Source: an uncultured Synergistales bacterium
GTDB taxonomy: Bacteria; Synergistota; Synergistia; Synergistales; Aminobacteriaceae
Direction of reading: 5' to 3'
Assembly: GCA_905233645.1 (NCBI GenBank)
Contig: CAJODZ010000026.1
Coordinates: 1-35,417 of the forward strand
DNA: 35,417 nt
Position 1 is the first letter of the stretch. Every line of letters starts with the position of its first letter. The notes under the pieces were generated by a model that worked only from the letters and a program-made list of their open reading frames with translations, was not told where the DNA came from and searched no databases. Below are positions 7,309 through 15,152 of the stretch, piece after piece. The translations under genes were made by a program, and so were the position numbers.

Positions 7309-8174
7309 AAATCTTTATAATAATTTGGCTCGTCAGTAAAAATTTTACAACATGCACGTCCGGCGTTTTTAGCTTTGTATAATGCGCGGTCGCTCTCTTG
7401 TAGTAATTGTTCGATTGATTTTTGAGTGTCGCTGTTGGATTGAGAAATTCCAGCGCTCACGGATAAATGAGACATGAATAAAGAGTTGTGATAATAATTT
7501 TCGAGCCGAATTAAAAACATGCTCACTTTTTCTTCAACGTCTTTAATTTTTCGCTTTCCTGTTAAGACTACAATAAACTCATCGCCGCCAAGCCTAGCAG
7601 GAAAGCCGTTTGGAAATTCGAGCTTTAACATTTTTGCGGTGTCTGCTAAAACTTTATCGCCCGTCTGGTGTCCGTAAGTATCGTTTATCTCTTTGAAATG
7701 GTCTAAATCGAATAATATGCAAACTAAATCTTTTTCATCGCGGTTATCCTCTAAATATCTCTGTAAATACCAGCGCGTTGCTAATCCTGTTAAATAATCT
7801 TGCCGCGCCATTTTGAACATTAACTCCCGATATTGCCGCTCTTTTGAACTATCGTTTAATTCACGTTCTATTCTTATTTGCAATTTGCGCATGTAAAATC
7901 TAACAGCATCGTCATTCAAAGGCCATAGCCAAATATCAAATAAGTGTTCGTAATCTTCGGGGTCAATAAATTCAAGCGAGGGCGTACACAAAATATATTG
8001 AGGAACGCTTAATTTGAGTGTTGATATTGTCATCTCAAAATCACACGCTAGAACCTCATCAATGCCACAAAATTTATATATATATTTTTCAGGAACTGGC
8101 ATTTTTTTCATTACGTTTACAACGTGCCTGTCAATTCCATATGTCTTTATTACGACTGTCTCTTCCGCGTGCAT
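7305..8174 (-). CDS. Diguanylate cyclase (GGDEF domain) with divergent N-terminal domain
   Basis: 289 residues. The C-terminal half, about 120-280, is a GGDEF domain: DYLTGLATRWYLQRYL at its start, FDLDHFKEINDTYGHQTGD for metal and GTP binding, and an intact GGDEF active-site motif in RLGGDEFIVVL. It should make cyclic di-GMP from GTP. There is no RxxD inhibitory site just before the motif (the sequence is FPNGFPARL), so product inhibition is probably lacking. The first 115 residues alternate strands and helices like a degenerate receiver-type input domain, but no phosphoacceptor is evident. The start lies five bases after the stop of the GATE-type gene, with no good Shine-Dalgarno, suggesting translational coupling. 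Confidence 0.9.
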   Translation of the reverse strand: MHAEETVVIKTYGIDRHVVNVMKKMPVPEKYIYKFCGIDEVLACDFEMTISTLKLSVPQYILCTPSLEFIDPEDYEHLFDIWLWPLNDDAVRFYMRKLQIRIERELNDSSKERQYRELMFKMARQDYLTGLATRWYLQRYLEDNRDEKDLVCILFDLDHFKEINDTYGHQTGDKVLADTAKMLKLEFPNGFPARLGGDEFIVVLTGKRKIKDVEEKVSMFLIRLENYYHNSLFMSHLSVSAGISQSNSDTQKSIEQLLQESDRALYKAKNAGRACCKIFTDEPNYYKDF

Positions 8175-8179
8175 AATGT

Positions 8180-9057
8180 TTAAAATAATAATCCAATATA
8201 CGCAAAAATTAAACTCATTATTACGAATGGAATTACTGTCAAAAAATTTAATATCAAAATTTTTAACGCAACGCGAAATTTAAATAACCCAAAATAATAA
8301 CTGGCGTCCTGCCTCAAAATTCTTGTTAAAATTCCTAATGCACTCCCCAAAATTAACGCAAATAATGCCTGAAAATTATTTAACGCTCCTGGAGGGCGGT
8401 CATTTTTTCGTCGCGGAAGGTTTTTGCGAGAATCGAAGCCGCCGCTATCGTCCAACCTTCAAACGGAATTAACACGAAATTATTTTTCAACGCGCCTTCT
8501 AAAATTTTGTTAATGTACGGGATTAAAGAATACGCTAACGCGAAAAATAACCATGAGATTGGAAGAGAACGCGCTAATTTTTTAAACATGCTTTTTAAAT
8601 TAAATTTGTGCCTTTGAACTTCGATTTTTAAATTTAAAATTTCGGGGCTGTCACATTTTTTCAGAAAGCTCAATGCTACAAAAAACCGTCCTGCGCTCCG
8701 TAATAATAAAAACAATGCGAAAATACTTCCTGCAATTCCGGCCATGCTTGTTGACATTAAAAAAGTTCCCGGCCAACGTTTTAAATATGATATAAACGGC
8801 AACATTAAAACTGACCATATGACAACTTTTTCGGAGATTAAATTTTTTTCGAGAGCATTTGCTAAAACTCCTGCGCCCGTTTTTGATGAGCCTAGACTTA
8901 AAGTTAATGCTAACGCCGTCGTTGGATTTATAAAATTTAAGCGTTTCAAAAATCTGCGTGCTAAATCAAACCGTAAAATTATTTCACCAAGCAATAAGCT
9001 CAAAATAATATCAAGTGTTAATTTTAATTCACCGGCCAATAAATTATTTAACGCCAT
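8180..9057 (-). pseudogene. GATE-type (nucleoside-recognition-like) membrane protein, split by a frameshift
   Basis: Two overlapping ORFs join into one membrane protein of about 290 residues. The first (8380-9057) has a leader helix, then TTALALTLSLGSSKTGAGVLANAL and further helices resembling a GATE/nucleoside-recognition domain, and ends ...FRDEKMTALQER. The second reading frame (to 8180) continues DRPPGALNNFQALFALILGS and two more helices; the listed start of that ORF (8455) encodes only out-of-frame overlap. The frames meet at a six-A run on the minus strand (T at 8403-8408), where a -1 slip links them without loss. It is either a disrupted gene, a sequencing indel or a programmed slip. 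The start overlaps the CobI-like gene by ten bases. Family assignment is tentative; transported solute unknown. Confidence 0.6.
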
Positions 9058-9743
9058 AACAAAATTACGCTCATGTATTCGGATAAATTATTTAAAGCGT
9101 CGACATCGTAAAAAATTTTCTCGTCGGGCGTTCCTGCTTTTTGGACGGTGATTATTTGCCTGAATGTTCCAGTGCTTTGAATTAAGTCCCGTAAATTTTT
9201 CAAAGCGGACGGTTTATAAATTGCTATAACGTCGGAATTTTCGAGAACTCTTTTAATTTTTGCGGGATTTGCTGTTGCTGGAACAATGCTTAAAATTTCG
9301 TCGGCCATCGCTAAAAATCTTTTTGCACAGGCGGCGGCGATTGAATGAGCAGAAATTCCAGGCACAAACTCAATTTCGACTTCGGGCGAAATCTTTTTAA
9401 GCGCGTCAATTAAATATTTGCCCGTTGAATATAAAGTTGCGTCGCCAATCATAGGGAAGAATATTTTTTGAGCGTTTAAAATTTCGTGCGACAGATTTTT
9501 TAATTGGGCATAAATAATTTCGTCGCGCTGTTGTTCATTTGATATCATCGGGAAAAATAGCGGCGTTAATTTTTTATCGGGCATAATTTTCAAGAATAGA
9601 TTTTCAGCAATTCCGATTATATTATTTTTTGCGCGCGGTACGAAAATTAAATCAGCGTCCTTTGCTAAATTTAATGCCTTTTGCGTAATTAAATCCTGCT
9701 CACCGGATGAGATACCAGCTATTATAATTTTTCGTGTAATCAT
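9048..9743 (-). CDS. cobI: Precorrin-2 C20-methyltransferase-like protein (CobI/CbiL)
   Basis: 231 residues, the right size for a tetrapyrrole methylase. CobI features are the N-terminal LITQKALNLAKDADLIFVPRA, the central IGDATLYSTGKYLIDAL (family GDP.LYST), EFVPGISAHSIAAACAKRFL (VPG.S motif), DVIAIYKPSALKNL and a C-terminal MSVILLWR. It would transfer a methyl group from S-adenosylmethionine to C20 of precorrin-2 or its cobalt form in cobalamin synthesis. The N-terminal glycine loop is unusual: AGISSGEQD where the family has GxGPGDP, so activity should not be taken for granted. It heads a minus-strand unit with the GATE-type and GGDEF genes; no other cobalamin gene is in the window. Confidence 0.8.
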   Translation of the reverse strand: MITRKIIIAGISSGEQDLITQKALNLAKDADLIFVPRAKNNIIGIAENLFLKIMPDKKLTPLFFPMISNEQQRDEIIYAQLKNLSHEILNAQKIFFPMIGDATLYSTGKYLIDALKKISPEVEIEFVPGISAHSIAAACAKRFLAMADEILSIVPATANPAKIKRVLENSDVIAIYKPSALKNLRDLIQSTGTFRQIITVQKAGTPDEKIFYDVDALNNLSEYMSVILLWR

Positions 9744-9753
9744 TTGATTTTAA

Positions 9754-9761
9754 ATTATAAT
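9754..9761. promoter_or_regulatory. Possible divergent -10 region between cobI and the small membrane protein
   Basis: The palindrome ATTATAAT gives a perfect TATAAT on both strands in the short gap between divergent genes. No convincing -35 was found on either side, so this is only a candidate. Confidence 0.3.
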
Positions 9762-9789
9762 AGCAATGTTTTAAAAGAAGGTGATTTTT

Positions 9790-10194
9790 ATGACAATATT
9801 TTTAGCGTTTATAGCGATGAGTATATTTTTATACGGCTTATGGCAATGGGCGACGAGCGGTGCTGGTTTGTGGCGAATATTTCAACTTAGGCGCAACGCT
9901 CAATACATGACTAACGAAGAATTAAAACGCGCCGAAAAGGAGATACAAAAACTTGAAAGCAATACTGACCGGACTTTAGGTTTAAGCTTTAAAATTATTG
10001 GTACTGTAGCTCTTATAGTTTGGGCATTCTTGGGAATTACGACGGTGTTAAATATGTTTGGCGTAGATTTAATCGGTAACATGACATCACGCGCAAAAAT
10101 GTATTGGGCACAACCGGAAGTAAATTCTAAAAAGGCTGTTCAAAACCGCAGCAAAATGTTAAAAGATATGTCCTCAAAATTACGCAGACAGTAA
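9790..10194 (+). CDS. Small membrane protein of unknown function
   Basis: 134 residues from the ATG at 9790. The ORF-track GTG at 9781 is part of the Shine-Dalgarno AAGAAGGTGA. One hydrophobic segment lies at about 2-22 (FLAFIAMSIFLYGLWQWA) and a second at 69-92 (FKIIGTVALIVWAFLGITTVL), flanking a charged coiled-coil-like stretch (TNEELKRAEKEIQKLESN). The C-terminus is basic (SKMLKDMSSKLRRQ). I do not recognise a family. It is followed 42 bases later by the HAD hydrolase and may open that transcription unit. Confidence 0.7.
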   Translation: MTIFLAFIAMSIFLYGLWQWATSGAGLWRIFQLRRNAQYMTNEELKRAEKEIQKLESNTDRTLGLSFKIIGTVALIVWAFLGITTVLNMFGVDLIGNMTSRAKMYWAQPEVNSKKAVQNRSKMLKDMSSKLRRQ

Positions 10195-10222
10195 CGCAAA
10201 AAATTTTCTAAAATTTTTTAAA

Positions 10223-10228
10223 GAGGTG
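10223..10228 (+). promoter_or_regulatory. Shine-Dalgarno site that places the HAD start at AUU
   Basis: AAAGAGGTGAT is a strong site. In the HAD frame the codons from the TAA at 10219 to the ATG at 10267 include no ATG, GTG or TTG. The AUU at 10237 lies eight bases downstream of GAGGTG. Confidence 0.7.
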
Positions 10229-10236
10229 ATTTAAAA

Positions 10237-10857
10237 ATTATTAAGCTTGCGATTTTTGACCATGATATGACTGTCGTAGATTCCAGTTATGCGATTATGG
10301 AAGGTTTTAATTATGTTGCTCGGACTGTCGGGCTGCCTGAAGTTGACCACGCAAAAACTATGGAATATATTGCGACACCCATTCAAGAAGCTGAATGGAT
10401 AACTTTATACCGTTCACAAAGTGAGAAGCTTGAACGTGAATTTATAAAGCCTTTTCCTGATACAATTTCGACGCTTGAAAATTTAAAAACTATGGGCGTT
10501 AAATTGGCTATGGCTTCAAATCGTGAAAACCCTATTTTAGTTTCAGAAAGGACGGGCTTAAAAAATTATTTCGATTTAATAGCTGGTGCGCGTGTTCCGT
10601 TTGGTGTTATAAATTACAAGCCTTCGCCCGATATGTTAATTAAGACGCTTGAATTTTTTAATATTCCTGCAGACGAAGCTGTTTACGTTGGAGATTCTGA
10701 AATTGATATTGAGACGGCTCACAATGCAAAAGTTCGGGCGGTTGGAATTACGAAAGGTAATTTTTCACACGAAGACTTTCAAAAAATGGGTGTGTGGTGC
10801 AGTATAGATAATCTCAGTGAATTATTAGAAATCGTTAAACGAGACGGGGAGTTTTAA
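10237..10857 (+). CDS. HAD-superfamily hydrolase, probable AUU start
   Basis: About 206 residues if translation begins at AUU 10237: (M)IKLAIFDHDMTVVDSS. This N-terminus holds HAD motif I (DxD[M]T, nucleophile Asp). Motif II is MASNRENP, motif III is the Lys in NYKPSPDML, and motif IV is VGDSEIDIETAHNA. The cap region (residues 15-85) is helical, as in beta-phosphoglucomutase/Gph-like enzymes. It would remove phosphate from a small metabolite; the substrate is unknown. The ORF-track start, ATG 10267, would delete motif I and is therefore very unlikely. Six bases separate its stop from the DUF255 gene, so the two are probably cotranslated. Confidence 0.88.
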   Translation: MIKLAIFDHDMTVVDSSYAIMEGFNYVARTVGLPEVDHAKTMEYIATPIQEAEWITLYRSQSEKLEREFIKPFPDTISTLENLKTMGVKLAMASNRENPILVSERTGLKNYFDLIAGARVPFGVINYKPSPDMLIKTLEFFNIPADEAVYVGDSEIDIETAHNAKVRAVGITKGNFSHEDFQKMGVWCSIDNLSELLEIVKRDGEF

Positions 10858-10863
10858 CGTTTT

Positions 10864-13035
10864 ATGAGCGAGTTTGCTTTATCGTCCTACGGTGAATATT
10901 CTGAAGAAGTTAGCAATAACTCTCCGATACAACAAAAGAATGTATTTAGACCTGAGAATAAATTAGCTGAACAGACAAGCCCTTATTTATTACAGCAGGC
11001 TAATTCTCCCGTAGGTTGGTATTCATGGGGCAATGAAGCTTTTGAAATTGCTCGGCGCGAAGACAGACCAATATTTTTATCAATCGGTTATTCTTCAAGT
11101 CATTGGTGTCATGTAATGGATCGCGAATGCTTTTATGATTTAGAGGTTGCTGAATTATTAAACGATACTTGTATCCCCGTTAAAGTTGACAGAGAAGAAC
11201 GCCCCGACCTTGACGCTCTATTTATGGAAGTCTGTAAAGTCCAAAACGGGAGCGGAGGCTGGCCATTAAATATTTTATTGACACCTGAAGGACGGCCATT
11301 TTTTGCAACAACTTGGCTGCCAAAAAGGACATCGGGTCAAATGCCGGGTTTAACTGATATTTTGCCGCGTATAAAATGGTTATGGGTCATGCAACGTGAA
11401 GATATCGAACGCACAACGACTGATTTAGAAAATTTAATGAAGGCTCATTTAAATGAGATTGGCGGCATGCGTTCAGGAATTAAACTCGAAAATTTTGCGG
11501 CTCACGAAGCATTTTTAAAGTTGCGCAACTCTTTTGATGTTCAATGGGGCGGGTTTGGCGAAACTCCGAAAATCCCTGACATTCCGAAATTATTATTTTT
11601 ATTAAGATTTTCAAGCGATAATTCAGGAATGCACACGACAGCGTACGAACGTTATGATGCTTTTACGATGGTTGATATAACTTTACGTAGAATGTGGCGC
11701 GGCGGCATTCATGACCATTTAGGCGGAGGCTTTGCGAAATATGCTAACGACCAACGCTGGCTAATCCCTAATTTTGAAAAATTATTAAACGTTCAAGCGA
11801 TGTTATTGCTCACGGTTTCGATAGCACAAGAGATAAAGCCTAATCAATTTAACAAGATGATGGCAGAAGATTTAATCTCGTGTTTAGTCCGTGATTTTTG
11901 CGATGATAATTCTTACTCTCAAGGTTTCAGGACAGCGATTGATGCAGACACTCCCGAAGGCGAAGGGCAATATTATTTATGGACGGAGAACGAAATCAGA
12001 AATATTTTGCCGCAAGGAAGTGCAGGATTATTTTGTTCAGCTTATGCTGTTTTGCCTGGCGGAAATTTTATAACGGGGCTTTCAGGTTCGCAGATGAGCC
12101 AAAATATTTTATATGAGGCTTCATCAGTAACGGAACTTGCACGCCGGTATAATCTCAAAGGGAATGAAGTCGGAAGACGTTTATATGAGGCGCGAAAAAT
12201 TTTGCTTGACACTAGATTAAAGACGCGTGCGTTATTTTATGACGGCAAAATTTTAATGGACTGGAACGCTTTAATAACCGGTGCATTAGCGCGAGCGTCT
12301 GTAGTTTTTGATAATTCTGATTGGAAAGATATCGCGGAGCGGACGGCATTATTTTTACAGAAGAGCTTTAAAAATTCTAAGGGCGGTTATTTTCGCGTCT
12401 GGATTAACGGTAAAGCCAACACCGACGCTTTAGCATGTGATTACGCTGCTTTATTATGGGCATTAACGGAATTACACGCGGCCTGTAAAAAATTTAATTC
12501 GGGCGAAAAGCAATTAAATGACATTATGAAATTTGCACAGGAAATTGCGGACTTAATGCTTGAAAAATTTTCAGATGATAAGACCGGCGGTTTATATTTA
12601 ATGGCTGATACGGACGCAAATATTTTTTCACGTTTAAAATCTTGCGTTGACGGTGATACAGTTCCTGCGACAAATTCACTTGCAGCTATCGGGTTAAATG
12701 TTCTCGGTCAAATCTTAGAGGATAAAAAATACTCGGACGCTGCTAAAAAAATAATAGAATGTTTTTCGCGGCCAGCTGGCAGAAAAGCGATTGATTATGT
12801 CTCGTTAATCATTGCTGAAAGTTTATGGCAGCCCGTGAAAGTTAAACCAGTTAAAGCTAAATCAAAGCCCGATAATAATCAAGTTGACAACCTCGATGAT
12901 TTGCAACATGATAACGAGAATATAAATGCTAATCAGGACGAACAGCAGGCAACTTCAACGAGAACAGCTAGACGCGCAAGGGCTGAACGTACAAGGAGAA
13001 CAGCGGGGGCAAGAAGAACAGCGCGAACCCGTTAG
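10864..13035 (+). CDS. DUF255/YyaL (SSP411-like) thioredoxin-domain protein
   Basis: 723 residues. It opens with the YyaL/spermatogenesis-associated-20 signature NKLAEQTSPYLLQQANSPV and a thioredoxin-like domain at about 35-180, containing DRPIFLSIGYSSSHWCHVM, KVDREERPDLD and GSGGWPLNILLTPEGRPF. The rest (200-650) is the (alpha/alpha)6-barrel-like region with GGIHDHLGGGFAKYA, FEKLLNVQA, YYLWTENEI, MDWNALITGALARA and DYAALLWAL. The family usually has CHWC; here the first Cys is Ser (SHWC), so classical dithiol redox chemistry is not possible. The last 45 residues are a low-complexity tail, first Asn/Gln/Asp-rich and then strongly basic (TARRARAERTRRTAGARR). Function of the family is poorly defined. 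GGGGAG precedes the ATG. Confidence 0.92.
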   Translation: MSEFALSSYGEYSEEVSNNSPIQQKNVFRPENKLAEQTSPYLLQQANSPVGWYSWGNEAFEIARREDRPIFLSIGYSSSHWCHVMDRECFYDLEVAELLNDTCIPVKVDREERPDLDALFMEVCKVQNGSGGWPLNILLTPEGRPFFATTWLPKRTSGQMPGLTDILPRIKWLWVMQREDIERTTTDLENLMKAHLNEIGGMRSGIKLENFAAHEAFLKLRNSFDVQWGGFGETPKIPDIPKLLFLLRFSSDNSGMHTTAYERYDAFTMVDITLRRMWRGGIHDHLGGGFAKYANDQRWLIPNFEKLLNVQAMLLLTVSIAQEIKPNQFNKMMAEDLISCLVRDFCDDNSYSQGFRTAIDADTPEGEGQYYLWTENEIRNILPQGSAGLFCSAYAVLPGGNFITGLSGSQMSQNILYEASSVTELARRYNLKGNEVGRRLYEARKILLDTRLKTRALFYDGKILMDWNALITGALARASVVFDNSDWKDIAERTALFLQKSFKNSKGGYFRVWINGKANTDALACDYAALLWALTELHAACKKFNSGEKQLNDIMKFAQEIADLMLEKFSDDKTGGLYLMADTDANIFSRLKSCVDGDTVPATNSLAAIGLNVLGQILEDKKYSDAAKKIIECFSRPAGRKAIDYVSLIIAESLWQPVKVKPVKAKSKPDNNQVDNLDDLQHDNENINANQDEQQATSTRTARRARAERTRRTAGARRTARTR

Positions 13036-13073
13036 AAATATATTTTTATTAAAATTTTTAGGAGGTCATGATT

Positions 13074-15149
13074 TTGTTAAAAAAATTTTGCGGGGTTACG
13101 GGTGTTTTAATTTTAATTATTACATTCGCGGCCATGTCAAATAATCCGGTGCAAGCTTATGACGAAGGCTATCAATTTGATAACGTTTACTCTACACACG
13201 GATTACAAACTCAGTGGATGATTATCACTAAGAGCGGGACTACTGCTGGTAATTGGGCTTATGCTCTCAGCAATGATGAGGATACTACCCATACGTCCGT
13301 GCCTTTAAAAATTGCCGGTGATATCACAACTGAACGTTCAACTTTGAGCGTTTTAAATGGCCGTAACACTTTAAGCAATAATAATAGAGAGCTTGACGTT
13401 ATATTTTTAGTGTTATCCGGAAATGACCAGGAAGAAGCCGAAAACACGCTTGTGATTGATTTTTATCATTCGCCTGATGATGACGATGACGGAGAAGCGG
13501 TAACACCTGATGTTTCAGCCGGTACACTTCCTTATTATGTAGTTCGCAAAACTCCTCAAAATGGAACTTTAGACGATAGTAACGGTACTGGCAAAGAATA
13601 TAACTTATATTTTCAAAGACAGTCAGCTGCAGAATTTGGAAGTACACGCAGCAGCATGATATTCTCACAAATTCCGACTGATAGTTATCCTTCTACGCCT
13701 TCACAGACGACGTATATCCCTTTTGTCCTTGCGAATGTAAATGGTACGACAGCATCAAATCAGCCTTTAATCTTTAATACGATTTTGCGCAATAACAGAA
13801 GTACTAATCGCGGCGAGATAGTTGCTTACGACCGTTTTACATGGACAGTCGAAGAAGCCAAAACTCAATCTGAAAATACGCCTTGGGTGTTCGTCCCTGT
13901 AAGTTCTTTAACGTGGAGCAATAATAACGGTGAGAAAATTCCTTATTATTTAACAACTAAGCTCACAAATAGAACAGGCGTTAGATATGGAACATACCCG
14001 TATGATTATCCGACGATAACACCTCATCACTGGGAATTTGATTTGCCTAAATTAAGCGATTACGATAAATTACCCTCAAAATTTTATTTACATGAATTGA
14101 GCCACGCTGCACCAGGTTTAACGAGTGTTTATATATCAAATATAGACATGAACACCGTAACACCAGAAATTATGCAGTTATACCCTGTTGATCCGCCAAC
14201 ACCATATAATCCGTTGTCTTTAAAAATCAGATACAGGCCGGTTTATGGTTACAGTGTTGGTGAAGCGGAAGGGACTAGCAGCTCATCATCGACACCAGTC
14301 CCATACAGAATTACAGCATTTACTCCGCGCGCAGTGAGTTCAAGTTTTTATGAGACAGTCGCCGCAAAAATGAAAAAGAAGACATCTTCAACCTATGACA
14401 CTATCTTAGTTCCAGAAACCGCAGGTTTTTTCTCAGCTGGCGATGTTACTCCTGATTACATTTCGAGCGGTGTTTATTGTTCATTTGCAGTAAGTAAGAC
14501 AATCCCCGGCAATTATCGTCAAACAGGTTACGAAGGCATGTTACCGGTTGTTGTAACGTTCAATATTCCGGCCAGCAAGCTTGATAACTGGAACGATATG
14601 TTAACTCAATGGCATAACAACGACGGTTTATCAATCATCAAAACATATTTCAGAAATCGTTATACAGTCGGTTTATTAAGTTCTAACAACGGCAATAACG
14701 CCAACATGTTTTTAGACTTAGTTAAACGCATTGAGGAAGAACATAGCGATGATTGGACGGATTACATAAAAGTATTTTTAGACGAAGACCGCGAAGTTAT
14801 GACCGTAAGTTTTATAGTGTTATTGCTTGACGGTACGAGCGATGGAACTAATCCGGCTACGGGCATTGTTACGGACGAAACGCCCTCAGAATGGATACAG
14901 ACGAATAAATTTGTTGCGATTAGAGACGGTTTAGCAAATAACAAATGGGAAATGACATTTTTTATCGCTCCGGCAAATTACACTATTTCGGGCAATCAGC
15001 AAACCAACTCAACAGACCACACTAATACTAATCCAGGCAGCTCTGGTGGCGGCGGTGGCGGTTGTAATTTTGGCTTTATAGGTTCTTTAGCAGCTATGTT
15101 AATTATTTTTGGCGCAAGCTATTCACATAAAAAGGCAGGTAATTTTTAA
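13074..15149 (+). CDS. Secreted protein with Synergist-CTERM-type sorting tail, copy 1
   Basis: About 691 residues. AGGAGG at 13060-13065 is only two bases from the ATG at 13068 but eight from the TTG at 13074, which gives MLKKFCGVTGVLILIITFAA, a signal peptide ending near VQAYDEG. The body is Thr/Ser/Asn/Tyr-rich and beta-like, with an acidic patch (SPDDDDDGEAV) around residue 140; no enzyme motif was found. The C-terminus has a Gly/Ser linker, GGGGGGCNFGF, a hydrophobic helix (IGSLAAMLIIFGASY) and a basic tail SHKKAGNF. This tripartite end fits the Synergist-CTERM signal, implying cleavage or anchoring during surface sorting. The next gene, three bases away, carries the same kind of tail. 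Confidence 0.85.
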   Translation: MLKKFCGVTGVLILIITFAAMSNNPVQAYDEGYQFDNVYSTHGLQTQWMIITKSGTTAGNWAYALSNDEDTTHTSVPLKIAGDITTERSTLSVLNGRNTLSNNNRELDVIFLVLSGNDQEEAENTLVIDFYHSPDDDDDGEAVTPDVSAGTLPYYVVRKTPQNGTLDDSNGTGKEYNLYFQRQSAAEFGSTRSSMIFSQIPTDSYPSTPSQTTYIPFVLANVNGTTASNQPLIFNTILRNNRSTNRGEIVAYDRFTWTVEEAKTQSENTPWVFVPVSSLTWSNNNGEKIPYYLTTKLTNRTGVRYGTYPYDYPTITPHHWEFDLPKLSDYDKLPSKFYLHELSHAAPGLTSVYISNIDMNTVTPEIMQLYPVDPPTPYNPLSLKIRYRPVYGYSVGEAEGTSSSSSTPVPYRITAFTPRAVSSSFYETVAAKMKKKTSSTYDTILVPETAGFFSAGDVTPDYISSGVYCSFAVSKTIPGNYRQTGYEGMLPVVVTFNIPASKLDNWNDMLTQWHNNDGLSIIKTYFRNRYTVGLLSSNNGNNANMFLDLVKRIEEEHSDDWTDYIKVFLDEDREVMTVSFIVLLLDGTSDGTNPATGIVTDETPSEWIQTNKFVAIRDGLANNKWEMTFFIAPANYTISGNQQTNSTDHTNTNPGSSGGGGGGCNFGFIGSLAAMLIIFGASYSHKKAGNF

Positions 15150-15152
15150 ATC

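Noticed and set aside
8744-9151. 135-residue plus-strand ORF
   Set aside because: It is a shadow of the GATE-type and CobI-like genes on the other strand, without a ribosome binding site or protein-like pattern.
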